NCBI GenBank assembly: GCA_900545915.1
Contig: URAV01000001.1
Span: 147,373-211,372 of the forward strand
Reading direction: 5' to 3'
Source: an uncultured Porphyromonadaceae bacterium
GTDB taxonomy: Bacteria > Bacteroidota > Bacteroidia > Bacteroidales > Coprobacteraceae
Length of the DNA stretch: 64,000 nt
The notes beneath the pieces are model-generated. The model ran no database searches, had not been told where the DNA came from, and saw only the letters and a program-made list of their open reading frames with translations. The position numbers and the translations under genes are program-made. Below are positions 27,938 to 36,900 of the stretch, one piece after another (position 1 is the stretch's first letter; each line of letters opens with the position of its first letter).

Positions 27938-29017
27938 ATGAAAAAAGGAATCATATCTCTCTGCCTGCTCTGCACTATAAGTGCCTTTGCACAGGAAACA
28001 ACAAAACTGACAGCTGGAAAGCACAATGAATACGGGCTGATTTACTCTTTACCAAAGACCGTTTTCGATATAGAAGTCATAGCTACCCAAACAATCGTAA
28101 AAGCCGGTCCGTATTATAAATATGCAGAAAAATATCTGGGTGTACCGGTCAATATTACTGAGGACAAATCTTCATGGAAATTAGATAAAGCAACGATCAG
28201 CAGTTATGGAGTAGCGGATAAGGATCAACAATACTTAGTTCAATTTAAATCAGGAAGTGCTCCCTATATGTTTTTAAATAAAGACGGTTTATTACTATCG
28301 GTAAATACCGATCCTTTGCCGAGCAATGAAATATCAGACAGTCAAGGAAAAAAGAAAACGGCATCTCCATTAGAGAATAATGGATATGCTTCTGTTCTTA
28401 CCGAAGAAATGCTTATTTCAGGTTCTACAGCCAAAATGGCGGAAGTAGCAGCCAAACAGATTTACCGGATACGTGAAAGCCGGATGGATCTTTCAACAGG
28501 AGACTCCGACCAAAAACCGGCAGACGGAGAAGCGTTAAAACTTATGTTGCAACAATTAGACGAGCAAGAAAGAAACCTCACAGCTTTGTTTATGGGAACA
28601 ACTCAAACACAAACCGTTGTAAAACATTTCACATGGATTCCCCAAGGAGAGACTGCCAATGAAGTAGTTTTCCGCATTTCAGATATATCGGGAATAGTGG
28701 GAAAAACCGATCTTAGCGGAGACCCTATTTACATAAATTTAAAAATTACCGAAAAAGGGGAACTCCCGGTAGACGCAAAAGGGAAAGTCAAAGAAATGCC
28801 GAAAGGGGCTTTAGCTTATAATATTCCCGGAAAGGCCAAAGCTTCTTTAACGTATAACGGAAAAAATATTTTCTCCGGAGAATTTCAAGTTGCCCAATTC
28901 GGTGTCGTTTTCGGATTAGCACCTAACATGTTCGATAATAAAAAAGCTCCGGCCCATGTAACTTTTTATCCTGAAACCGGAGCAATCCGCGAAATAGGAC
29001 AAACCAGCGATAAATAA
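27938..29017 (+). CDS. Exported DUF4831-family protein
   Basis: This 359-residue protein has a signal peptide (about 1-19, CTISAFAQE) and no lipobox. It follows the pattern of DUF4831 proteins of Bacteroidota: an early GLIYSLPKTVFDIEVIA strand, GPYYKYAEKYLGV, and in the middle AAKQIYRIRESRMDLSTGD followed by MLQQLDEQERNLTALFMG. The C-terminal part is beta-rich. Function is unknown; it is probably periplasmic or outer-membrane associated. It is followed after 15 bp by the nitroreductase lipoprotein, so the two may share a transcript. The family name is from resemblance. Confidence 0.7.
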   Translation: MKKGIISLCLLCTISAFAQETTKLTAGKHNEYGLIYSLPKTVFDIEVIATQTIVKAGPYYKYAEKYLGVPVNITEDKSSWKLDKATISSYGVADKDQQYLVQFKSGSAPYMFLNKDGLLLSVNTDPLPSNEISDSQGKKKTASPLENNGYASVLTEEMLISGSTAKMAEVAAKQIYRIRESRMDLSTGDSDQKPADGEALKLMLQQLDEQERNLTALFMGTTQTQTVVKHFTWIPQGETANEVVFRISDISGIVGKTDLSGDPIYINLKITEKGELPVDAKGKVKEMPKGALAYNIPGKAKASLTYNGKNIFSGEFQVAQFGVVFGLAPNMFDNKKAPAHVTFYPETGAIREIGQTSDK

Positions 29018-29032
29018 TCAAATTCAGAACGC

Positions 29033-29623
29033 ATGAAAAATTTATTAATCGTATTATGTATTCTATCTGTTATTTTCGGAAATAGTTGTTCCGGAATATC
29101 ACAACAAACAGAAAAGACCGAAAATCCAGTCATAGAAAATATATTATCTCGAAAAAGTGTCCGGGATTTTATCGGCAAAAAGGTCGAAAATGAAAAAATA
29201 GCGATATTATTAAAAGCCGGCATGGCCGCTCCCTCAGGGAGAGATCTTCGGCCTTGGGAACTGATCGTAATACAAAACCGTTCTACTCTCGATTCAATGG
29301 CTGCGGAGTTACCTTATGCAAAAATGCTGAATAAAGCACCAATGGCTATCATCGTATGCGGAGACTCCATTCGCTCATCTTATTGGTATCTCGATTGTTC
29401 TGCAGTTTCAGAAAACATTTTATTAGCAGCCGAATCGCTCGAACTGGGTGCGGTCTGGACTGCAGCCTACCCGTACGAGGATCGTATAAATACAGTACGG
29501 AAATATACAAATATTCCTGAAAATATTATTCCGCTCTGCGTTATACCTATCGGTTATCCGAATGGCTCACAATCGCCTAAAAATAAGTTCGACGAAAAGA
29601 AAATCCATTACGAAAAATTCTGA
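29033..29623 (+). CDS. Lipoprotein nitroreductase-family protein
   Basis: This 196-residue protein combines a lipobox signal ending at Cys19 (IFGNSC) with a nitroreductase fold. The fold shows ILSRKSVRDFIGK (FMN phosphate-binding Arg and Ser), AGMAAPSGRDLRPWELIV and SENILLAAESLELGAVWTAAYPYEDR. Nitroreductases bind FMN and reduce nitro groups, quinones or flavins with NAD(P)H, usually in the cytosol. A lipid-anchored, exported form is unusual because NAD(P)H is absent outside. It could take electrons from another carrier, or the fold may have another role. The start is supported by the tight 15-bp junction with the DUF4831 gene. Confidence 0.8.
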   Translation: MKNLLIVLCILSVIFGNSCSGISQQTEKTENPVIENILSRKSVRDFIGKKVENEKIAILLKAGMAAPSGRDLRPWELIVIQNRSTLDSMAAELPYAKMLNKAPMAIIVCGDSIRSSYWYLDCSAVSENILLAAESLELGAVWTAAYPYEDRINTVRKYTNIPENIIPLCVIPIGYPNGSQSPKNKFDEKKIHYEKF

Positions 29624-29669
29624 CAGATTTTCAAATCAGTAAACAAAGTTATTAGAATAGAGTCCATTT

Positions 29670-29731
29670 ACATTTACACTCTCTAAATATATACCGATAT
29701 TCTTATCGTGATATTTAGAGAGTGTAAATGT
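29670..29731. terminator. Large hairpin between convergent genes
   Basis: Two 21-base arms (29670-29690 and 29711-29731) pair perfectly and enclose a 20-base loop that holds a further CGATA/TATCG stem. It lies between the convergent nitroreductase and GH3 genes, so a bidirectional terminator is the simplest role. There is no clear T-run. Confidence 0.55.
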
Positions 29732-29748
29732 TAAATATCCCGAACCTG

Positions 29749-29819
29749 AGAGCCTGTCTAAATTTTACTCGGGTCAGTTTTGAGAGTTTCTTACGAGGAT
29801 ATTTTTCTGATTTTACGAG
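29749..29819. repeat. Dispersed repeat, left-module copy
   Basis: Starts AGAGCCTGTCTAAATTTT and continues ACTCGGGTCAGTTTTGAGAG, then TTTCTTACGAGGATATTTTT. It matches 61252 onward and 63925 onward closely for about 65 bases. No right end is visible before the GH3 stop at 29822. Confidence 0.8.
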
Positions 29820-29821
29820 TA

Positions 29822-32374
29822 CTAAAGTTTAACAACTTGCTGCAATCGGATATCATCAGAAGATGCTCCTACCATAAAAACATAATTTCCTGACGGAGTA
29901 AAAAATTCACTTTTCTTTTCATCCCATATACGCAATTCTTTTTTAGGTACGGTAATAGTAACCGGAAGAGTTTTCCCCTTAGCAATATGTACCCGTTCAA
30001 AGCCCTTCAATTGTTTTATAGGAACTTTCACTCCTATTTCAGGAAACTGCACATAAACCTGAGCGACTTCATCCCCATTATACTTTCCGCTATTCTTTAT
30101 CGTAAACGACAGACGCACATTTTCGGCATCTTGATCGATAGACAGCTTACGATAATCAAATTTCGTATAACTCAATCCGTAACCGAATGCATATAAAGGT
30201 TTTCCGGTGAAATACATATATGTTCGGTTCTTTTGAACGGCATAATCATCGAAAGGAGGAAGATCGTCCAATGAGCGATAATAGGTAAGCGGTAAACGTC
30301 CGGCAGGATTATAATCCCCGAACAAAGCTTCGGCAACAGCTGTTCCTCCTTGTTCTCCGGGATACCATGCATTAAGGATCGCAGGGACATGTTCGTCCAT
30401 CCAATTTACAGCCAAAGAACTGCCGGCAACCAATACTACTGCCATTTTGGGATTCAACTTATAAGCCTCTTCAATAAAAAGTTCCTGATCCTTAGGCAAT
30501 TCAATATGGTCACGATCACGACCTTCTCGTTCAATAGACTTATTGATACCCATAACGGCAATCGTCATATCACATTCCTGAATAGCCTTTTTAGCATCTC
30601 CATAAAGGTCGAGAAGAGCCTTTTTATCAAAATCAGGAGTACGCCAATATAATTTAGCCGAAGCTTCTCCAGCATTATCGAAATACTCGGCTACCAAACG
30701 ATACTTTTTATCTTTTTCTAATGTCACGACTACGCTATCGGTTGTCAACCCTCTATTTTTCCACGAATCGATCACCATCTTATCATCTATATACAAACGA
30801 CATCCGTCATCCGTCGCAAAAGCAAGAGTATATTTTCCTGAAACAGACGGAACTAAATCACCACTCCATCGAATCGATAACGGAGATTCGGGAAGGAACG
30901 GATCGGGAGCTTGATTAGCCGGTTCAAAATTTATATTTTCGTCAGTACGTACTTGAGGACTCCCCTGTAAATGTTTATTATTATAGTACTCGGCTTTCAA
31001 TCCATTCGGAAAATTCGCTTTAGTGATCATTTCATATCCTGAAGATGAAGATTTCCAAGGTGCATAAACGATTTTTACATCATCTCCTACTCGATTTCGG
31101 ATTCCGTCCAAAACAGACACCGGAACATTTACCGGTTTCCCGCTGTAATCTCCGAACTCACAATTTCCGGCATTAATCCCGACTACAGCGATAGATTTCA
31201 CCTTTTTAGGATTTATCGGCAAAAAATTATTTTCGTTTTTCAACAACACAAGACTCTGCCGTGCCGCCTCAAGAGCCATATTTTTATGTTTCTCGCATCC
31301 TACGATCGACGGAGACAAGGCATTGTAGGGGTTTTTCGCAGGATCATCGAACAGTCCCAACATCATGCGGGCACGCAATATCCGGTATGCCGCCGTATCT
31401 ATTTCAGCTTCACTAACCATATATTGCTTATAGGCATTCATTAAAGGATCAATATAAACATTATCCCCGCATTCCAAGTCAAGACCGGCTTTCAACGCCA
31501 ATGTAGCAGCCGCTTCAGGCGTTTTCACATATTTATGGTGAGTAACCAGCAGGCTCGGAGCACCACAATCCGATACGACATAACCGTTAAATCCCCAATC
31601 GGTGCGCAATACTTTCTTTAATAACCACGTATTCAAAGTACAGGGGACATCGTTAATGGCATTATATGCAGTCATAATCGATTGAGCCTTACCGTCGATA
31701 ATACAACGCTCAAAGGCCGGAAGATAATATTCTCTCAAATCCCGCTCAGATATTTGAGGATTACATTCAAAACGGTTATGCTCTTCATTATTGGCAGCAA
31801 AGTGTTTCGGTGTAGAAACGACCTTTAAATAACGAGAATCATTACCCTGCAGCCCTTTCACAAAGGCAACTCCCAATTTACCGGAGAGAAAAGGGTCTTC
31901 CCCGTAAGTTTCTGGAGTACGTCCCCAGCGGGGATCGCGAGCCATATTGACTGTCGGAGACCAAAATGTCAGCAGATCGCTGAAAAGACGTTTCTGATCT
32001 TTTCCCCGATTCAACTCATTCCAACGGGCACGTGCTTCATCCGAAATCACAGTAGAAATTTCATACAGAAAATCGGGATTCCACATACTTGCCAATCCTA
32101 TGACTTGAGGAAATACGGTAAAATTACCGGGACGTACTATCCCATGCAACGCTTCATTGCCATGATAATATTTTTCTATTTCCAATCGGGGAATTCCGGG
32201 AGAAGTCGCCCGCAATAAAGAAATCTTTTCCTCGATCGTTAAACGAGATAACAAATCCATAATCCGCTCATGTTGCGGAGCATCCATGTCTTTATACACC
32301 TCTTTTTGAGCAAAAAGCGTTCCCGACAAGACAAAAGCGAAAACGACAAATAGCAATTTTGTTTTATGTTTCAT
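29822..32374 (-). CDS. GH3 beta-glycosidase with PA14 insert (paralogue outside the PUL)
   Basis: This 850-residue enzyme closely parallels the GH3 at 15073, with the same motifs: YYHGNEALHGIV, WSPTVNMARDPRWGR, VVSDCGAP (Asp269 nucleophile), a PA14 module at about 455-600 (LKAEYYNN, DDGCRLYIDDK, AKLYWRTPD) and the C-terminal fibronectin-III-like domain. A signal peptide covers about 1-22. It lies 38 bp after the polyferredoxin gene on the same strand, with no SusC/SusD nearby. A remnant of the dispersed repeat touches its 3' end. It may be a duplicated PUL gene moved by recombination, or a constitutive exo-beta-glycosidase serving several PULs. Confidence 0.94.
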   Translation of the reverse strand: MKHKTKLLFVVFAFVLSGTLFAQKEVYKDMDAPQHERIMDLLSRLTIEEKISLLRATSPGIPRLEIEKYYHGNEALHGIVRPGNFTVFPQVIGLASMWNPDFLYEISTVISDEARARWNELNRGKDQKRLFSDLLTFWSPTVNMARDPRWGRTPETYGEDPFLSGKLGVAFVKGLQGNDSRYLKVVSTPKHFAANNEEHNRFECNPQISERDLREYYLPAFERCIIDGKAQSIMTAYNAINDVPCTLNTWLLKKVLRTDWGFNGYVVSDCGAPSLLVTHHKYVKTPEAAATLALKAGLDLECGDNVYIDPLMNAYKQYMVSEAEIDTAAYRILRARMMLGLFDDPAKNPYNALSPSIVGCEKHKNMALEAARQSLVLLKNENNFLPINPKKVKSIAVVGINAGNCEFGDYSGKPVNVPVSVLDGIRNRVGDDVKIVYAPWKSSSSGYEMITKANFPNGLKAEYYNNKHLQGSPQVRTDENINFEPANQAPDPFLPESPLSIRWSGDLVPSVSGKYTLAFATDDGCRLYIDDKMVIDSWKNRGLTTDSVVVTLEKDKKYRLVAEYFDNAGEASAKLYWRTPDFDKKALLDLYGDAKKAIQECDMTIAVMGINKSIEREGRDRDHIELPKDQELFIEEAYKLNPKMAVVLVAGSSLAVNWMDEHVPAILNAWYPGEQGGTAVAEALFGDYNPAGRLPLTYYRSLDDLPPFDDYAVQKNRTYMYFTGKPLYAFGYGLSYTKFDYRKLSIDQDAENVRLSFTIKNSGKYNGDEVAQVYVQFPEIGVKVPIKQLKGFERVHIAKGKTLPVTITVPKKELRIWDEKKSEFFTPSGNYVFMVGASSDDIRLQQVVKL

Positions 32375-32412
32375 GTTGTATGTATGTATTGTGTTAAGAA
32401 TTATTCAATTTA

Positions 32413-33939
32413 TTAAAAACCGAAATCATCAATTTCCATTTCATCCTCTTTATTTATCTGTATCGGTTTTGCCTGTAAGTGAACGGGATTTCCTTCTATA
32501 TGGATTGCCCGGAAAGGTCGCACCGGACATACATATTCGCACCCTCCGCAACCTACACAAATATCAGGGTTGATCTTAGGAATTGTCAATCCATCCCTAT
32601 ACGAAACCATTGTAACAGCTTGAGTAGGACAATGTTCGGCACATGCTCCACAATTGGTATTATCGGTGTGTACAATACAATTTTCCTCGATAAATACCAC
32701 ATGTCCCACCTGTGTAAGATGCTTCTCCTCTTTCGTCAAGGGTAATATCGCCTTATTCGGACAGATTTCAGAACAAAGTGTACAATCATAATTACAAAAA
32801 CCGTTTTCAAAACTCATCACCGGCTGCAATATTCCTCCGATTCCGTATTCTAACAATGAAGGTTTCAACACATGAGAGGGGCATTTGCTTACACAAAGAT
32901 GGCAGGCCGTACAATGTTGGTTAAAATGCTCTGCGCTGATCGATCCCGGAGGAGACAAAGGGTGCTCTCTTTTATAAGGTTTATTCCCTGTAAGCACCCT
33001 CATACTCTGGCTTACCGCCGACTTCGGTGCTGTTAATGCAACAGCGGTCAGAGTTGCGACAAAAGTACGCTTCGACATATCCGGTCTTTCAGATGAAATA
33101 TTTTTTGGCAATCCTTTTTTATAGCGCAAAGTATAAGATATTGCTCCTTGATGACAATTATCGATACAATCAAAACAAACTACACAACGACTATAATCAA
33201 TTTCATGCTTTTTACTATCGATGCAAGAAGCCTTACATTTACGGGCACACAACCCGCAACCGTTACACTTAGAGGTATCGATATGTACTTGAAAGAGGGA
33301 ATACTTCGAAATAAAACCCAATAAAGTTCCAACCGGACAAACGGTATTACAATATATTCTGCCATAACGATATGCCAAATAGCCGACAATCAATAACGTC
33401 ATAAGGGCAATAACTAAAGCCGACACACTTGTCACGATAATATCCATATAGTAAAACGTATAGTTATCGAACATCGTAAAAATCCATGTTAAGAAATTAT
33501 TTACGACTAAATACAAGGGCTTGAAAACATTGACTACGATACGTCCGTAAGCACTATAAGGATCGAGTAAACTAACCAAAATCATAAAACCCGAAAAACC
33601 GGCAACTACGATCAATAACAATATTCCCCATCTCCACCGGTTTAATGCCCGACGGTAATCATAATGCTTCTTTTTATTTCGTTTGCGGGAAACCCAGATA
33701 ACTATATCTTGAAATATTCCCAAAGGACAAATAGCAGAGCAATACGATCTTCCGGTCAACCACGTTAATACCAGCAGAAACAACAATATCCCGACATTTA
33801 AACCCAATAACGCCGGAATAAATTGTATATGAGCTAAGACATGAAAAGAATCCGGCAAAACTCCGGCAAAATCGACTAAATAGAATGTGAGCAACAGAAA
33901 TATCGTAAGCGATATCCCTATGCGTATTTTTCGTAACAT
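32413..33939 (-). CDS. Membrane polyferredoxin (NapH/NosR-like 4Fe-4S protein)
   Basis: This 508-residue protein has an N-terminal membrane part with about five spans (residues about 8-230). It carries two NapH-type CxxxCP motifs, SYCSAICPLG and YCNTVCPVG, facing the cytosol. A cytosolic part follows with several 4Fe-4S clusters: CNGCGLCARKC, CVVCFDCIDNC, CTACHLCVSKCP, CTLCSEICP, CGACAEHCP and CVGCGGCEYVCP. Such proteins move electrons between quinones or ferredoxins and an exported partner. It lies 35 bp after a DUF362 gene; this pair may form one redox unit. The electron donor and acceptor are not known. Confidence 0.88.
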   Translation of the reverse strand: MLRKIRIGISLTIFLLLTFYLVDFAGVLPDSFHVLAHIQFIPALLGLNVGILLFLLVLTWLTGRSYCSAICPLGIFQDIVIWVSRKRNKKKHYDYRRALNRWRWGILLLIVVAGFSGFMILVSLLDPYSAYGRIVVNVFKPLYLVVNNFLTWIFTMFDNYTFYYMDIIVTSVSALVIALMTLLIVGYLAYRYGRIYCNTVCPVGTLLGFISKYSLFQVHIDTSKCNGCGLCARKCKASCIDSKKHEIDYSRCVVCFDCIDNCHQGAISYTLRYKKGLPKNISSERPDMSKRTFVATLTAVALTAPKSAVSQSMRVLTGNKPYKREHPLSPPGSISAEHFNQHCTACHLCVSKCPSHVLKPSLLEYGIGGILQPVMSFENGFCNYDCTLCSEICPNKAILPLTKEEKHLTQVGHVVFIEENCIVHTDNTNCGACAEHCPTQAVTMVSYRDGLTIPKINPDICVGCGGCEYVCPVRPFRAIHIEGNPVHLQAKPIQINKEDEMEIDDFGF

Positions 33940-33974
33940 AGTTTATAAGAATTCGATTTACAGCAAAAATATAA

Positions 33975-34913
33975 TTACATCTTTAAACGTTTGACTTTCA
34001 GTCCATCCAAATTCATCGTACCAATCTTCAAAGCTTCTCCCTTAGCCAAATGTCCGACATCTTCCAGCGGCATAGTACGTATCTGATTAAAGAATTTGGT
34101 GGCAGCGGTATCTACTGCGACAATATCGGATGATATAAAAATAGCCTTGGGGGTTACGACATCTGCTGCCGAAGTTCCTCGCGGACCATTACTCTTCAAT
34201 ACCCTATAAGCATCTACGACATTCAGCACGGCAGGTTTCCTGAAAGTACAAATATCTGCTATACACTGTTGCAAATCATTCTTATGAAAAGCGCCTCTAT
34301 CCCAAACAATTCCCATGTGATTTTTCATGGATATAGTCAGATTAGCGCCACCGTGATGTTTCAGAATAGGAACATTTATCCACACATCACAATCGAGAAT
34401 CGCATTATGAATTTTCGCTTTACGCAGATTCTTCCCCTGCGGAAGATCGACTTCCCTGTAATAAGTCTCTTCATTAGCCGGAACGACTTTTGCTTTCGCA
34501 GCTTCTGCGGCATCTTCTATTCCACTGTTCTTATAGCATTTACGCCAATCATCACAAGTATGATCAAAAACGACGACCTCTTTCGCTCCTGCTTTATAAC
34601 ACTGAGAAATAATTTCTTTTACGAGTTTCGGATTCGTATTCCCCGCAAGTTCCGGAACTTTATCCCATCCGATATTAGGTTTAACAACGACTTTATTACC
34701 GGGTTTCACAAATTTGCCTATTCCTCCCATCCCTGCAATTGCTTTCCGAAACATCATCTCCGGTTCTCCTCCCATAACAGCGACAAGATCATAAGCAGCC
34801 CCGGTTTTCACATTCCTGCCGCTTTGAGCAAGAATATCCATTGCGTCACTAAATTTAAATGTAGAAGCCAAGCCAGCCAAAGCGATTGTTCTTAAAAATT
34901 CCCGTCTCTCCAT
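33975..34913 (-). CDS. DUF362 protein with Tat-like signal
   Basis: This 312-residue protein begins ERREFLRTIALAGLAS, a twin-arginine-like motif followed by a hydrophobic stretch, so export in folded form by Tat is plausible. The body matches DUF362: VVVKPNIGWDKVPE, VVVFDHTCDDWRKCY, WINVPILKHHGGANLTISMKNHMGIVWDRG, and a C-terminal IVAVDTAATKFF. It has few cysteines, so no own Fe-S cluster is evident. DUF362 proteins are often found with ferredoxin-like partners, as here, but the reaction is unknown. A -7 element lies about 90 bases upstream. Confidence 0.85.
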   Translation of the reverse strand: MERREFLRTIALAGLASTFKFSDAMDILAQSGRNVKTGAAYDLVAVMGGEPEMMFRKAIAGMGGIGKFVKPGNKVVVKPNIGWDKVPELAGNTNPKLVKEIISQCYKAGAKEVVVFDHTCDDWRKCYKNSGIEDAAEAAKAKVVPANEETYYREVDLPQGKNLRKAKIHNAILDCDVWINVPILKHHGGANLTISMKNHMGIVWDRGAFHKNDLQQCIADICTFRKPAVLNVVDAYRVLKSNGPRGTSAADVVTPKAIFISSDIVAVDTAATKFFNQIRTMPLEDVGHLAKGEALKIGTMNLDGLKVKRLKM

Positions 34914-35002
34914 ATATTTTTATTTGGAATCGCCAGGATATTCTGTACAAACAGCCAAAACATAATGAAAACCAGACACCTGAACGATTGTTTTTAACTT
35001 TC

Positions 35003-35010
35003 CAAATATA
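35003..35010 (-). promoter_or_regulatory. -7 promoter element for the DUF362-polyferredoxin unit
   Basis: On the minus strand TATATTTG (35010-35003) matches TAnnTTTG. It lies about 90 bases before the DUF362 start; no good -33 is seen. Confidence 0.5.
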
Positions 35011-35056
35011 CAAATAAATTATTTTTCAGCATTATTATTTTTTATGTTTTGAGAAA

Positions 35057-35941
35057 TCAACTCATCCGGTATGCTTTAGGCGTCATTCCTGTATGTTGCT
35101 TAAAAAATTTCCCGAAAAAAGAGGGGTTCGGGAAATTCAGATCGTTCGAAATCTCCTGTATTGTTTTTCGAGTATATTTCAACTGTGATTTAGCATCAAA
35201 AATAAGTGCAGTCTTTATCCATTCCGAAATCGTCTTTCCGCTTACTTCACGTATTATTCTTGTCAAATACTTATCGGTAAGGCACAATTTCCCGGCATAA
35301 AAGCCGACACTCCGTTCTGTTTTATAGTGGGTTACAATTAGCTGCATCAATTCCTTAAACAATATTTCATTTCTATTCAACTGCTGAGGAGCAGCCATTA
35401 ATGTGCGTCGAAAAATAGCACTGACTTCATAACAAAATCCCATGAACAAAGACTGAACGATCTCTTTACGATAAATATGGTCGGTTCTCATCAATTTGCT
35501 CCGAATGAACTCTATAAAAGAGAACAACATCTCAGAATCTTTCTCATCAAGGTTAATTTTCGGATTATCCTTAACATGCAGAAAGAGCTGAATATTAGCT
35601 TTCATACTTTTGTCTGACAAAAAATCGGTAGATGCTCCCATCGCATATAATAAAAGATCATCGCTTCTATCTCCTAACTGAATAATAGAACCGGGTAAAA
35701 TAAAGAAAAAGTCGTTCGGTTTTACCGAGTACCGAATAAGATCTATAACCAATTCACAATTTCCGTTACGACATACAATCATGATCAGACCATCCAAACG
35801 AAACGGATAATTAAAAGCTGAATCAGGCACTTTTCCTTGTATGGACATAAAAAATTCATCGGAAATCTGTTCATCTACATAATTCCGATTCACAGTTTTT
35901 TCCATCGAAATAACCGGAATATCTCTCACTTTCATAAACAA
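35057..35941 (-). CDS. AraC-family transcription regulator
   Basis: This 294-residue cytosolic protein has an N-terminal cupin-like sensing region (about 25-130; NGNCELVIDLIRYSVKPNDFFFILPG). The C-terminal double helix-turn-helix spans about 200-293 (FYAGKLCLTDKYLTRIIREVSGKTISEWI, read in parts, then IQEISNDLNFPNPSFFGKFFKQHTGMTPKAYR), which is the AraC/XylS signature. It has no membrane span. It lies upstream of the DUF362-polyferredoxin-GH3 genes on the same strand and is divergent from the phosphoesterase gene, so either set may be its target. Confidence 0.93.
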   Translation of the reverse strand: MFMKVRDIPVISMEKTVNRNYVDEQISDEFFMSIQGKVPDSAFNYPFRLDGLIMIVCRNGNCELVIDLIRYSVKPNDFFFILPGSIIQLGDRSDDLLLYAMGASTDFLSDKSMKANIQLFLHVKDNPKINLDEKDSEMLFSFIEFIRSKLMRTDHIYRKEIVQSLFMGFCYEVSAIFRRTLMAAPQQLNRNEILFKELMQLIVTHYKTERSVGFYAGKLCLTDKYLTRIIREVSGKTISEWIKTALIFDAKSQLKYTRKTIQEISNDLNFPNPSFFGKFFKQHTGMTPKAYRMS

Positions 35942-35956
35942 TACACTCTATTGCAA

Positions 35957-35991
35957 CAAATATAAAACAATTTTACAAGTTCGCTTACAAG
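35957..35991 (-). promoter_or_regulatory. Promoter for the AraC-type regulator
   Basis: On the minus strand TATATTTG (35964-35957) is 15 bases before the start. CTTG at 35991-35988 could be the -33 part with a 23-base spacer. Confidence 0.55.
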
Positions 35992-36029
35992 AAATTACGA
36001 TTAGAGCATTTTTAGAGAAAATCAGAACT

Positions 36030-36060
36030 TTCCCGATATTCCATTCCCCGTTACCTTTGC
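36030..36060 (+). promoter_or_regulatory. Promoter for the phosphoesterase lipoprotein gene
   Basis: TTTC (36030-36033), a 19-base spacer and TACCTTTG (36053-36060) fit the Bacteroidales consensus. The start codon follows 18 bases later. Confidence 0.7.
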
Positions 36061-36078
36061 TTTTGAAAAGTCACATAT

Positions 36079-36900
36079 ATGCCTGAATCAATAAAAAAAT
36101 ATATCGTAAAAATTATTTTCTGCATAGAAATATCATTCCTTTCGGGATGCGAATTAATAGAATATCATCCATACGATACCCGTATTTACGGCGATAAGGG
36201 AATTAATTACACACAAATTGAAAAAATAGAGAATTCTTGCTCATCAAAAGAATCCATCCATTTTATTCTTATGGGCGACAGCCAACGTTGTTATGACGAA
36301 ACCGAAGATTTCGTACACCATGTAAACGCCCGAAATGATATAGATTTTGTTATACACGGAGGAGACGTTTCAGATTTCGGATTAACAAGGGAATTTATCT
36401 GGGCTCGTGATATCATGAATAAACTGAATGTTCCTTACGTTACTCTCATAGGAAATCACGATGTATTAGGTAACGGAAAAGCAGTCTTCGAAGAGATATT
36501 CGGCACTGACAATTTCTCTTTTATAGCGGGTAAAACTAAATTCGTATGTTTAAATACGAATGCCCTCGAATATGATTATTCACATCCTGTACCGGACTTC
36601 AATTTTCTGAATTCGGAAATGACAACCCGACAAGATGAATATACACAAACCGTTGTCGTAATGCACGCTAAACCGTATTGCGACCAATTCAATAATAATG
36701 TTGCAGAATATTTTCATTACACATTGAAAAATTTCAAAAATCTGAGGTTCTGCCTGCATGCTCACGAACATAACACAAAAGAAACCGATATTTTCGAAGA
36801 CGGAACAATCTATTACGGATGTCCTTCCATGGATAAACGCAGTTACTTGCTATTCACCTTAACTCAAAATGAATACAGTTATGAAGAAATTTTTTTCTAA
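36079..36900 (+). CDS. Calcineurin-like metallophosphoesterase lipoprotein
   Basis: This 273-residue protein has a lipobox ending at Cys24 (SFLSGC). The dimetal phosphoesterase motifs are in order: LMGDSQR (shortened first motif), HGGDVSDFG, IGNHDVLG, VVMHAKPYCD and CLHAHEHNT. These residues bind two metals and cleave phosphate esters. The export signal places it in the periplasm or at the surface. The substrate is unknown. Its last 20 bases overlap the start of the next gene, so the two are translationally linked. A consensus promoter lies upstream. Confidence 0.88.
   Translation: MPESIKKYIVKIIFCIEISFLSGCELIEYHPYDTRIYGDKGINYTQIEKIENSCSSKESIHFILMGDSQRCYDETEDFVHHVNARNDIDFVIHGGDVSDFGLTREFIWARDIMNKLNVPYVTLIGNHDVLGNGKAVFEEIFGTDNFSFIAGKTKFVCLNTNALEYDYSHPVPDFNFLNSEMTTRQDEYTQTVVVMHAKPYCDQFNNNVAEYFHYTLKNFKNLRFCLHAHEHNTKETDIFEDGTIYYGCPSMDKRSYLLFTLTQNEYSYEEIFF

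Noticed and set aside
34269..34895. Plus-strand open frame of 208 codons opposite the DUF362 gene
   Set aside because: The DUF362 motifs on the minus strand are clear. The plus frame is Phe/Ile/Ser-rich without domains.
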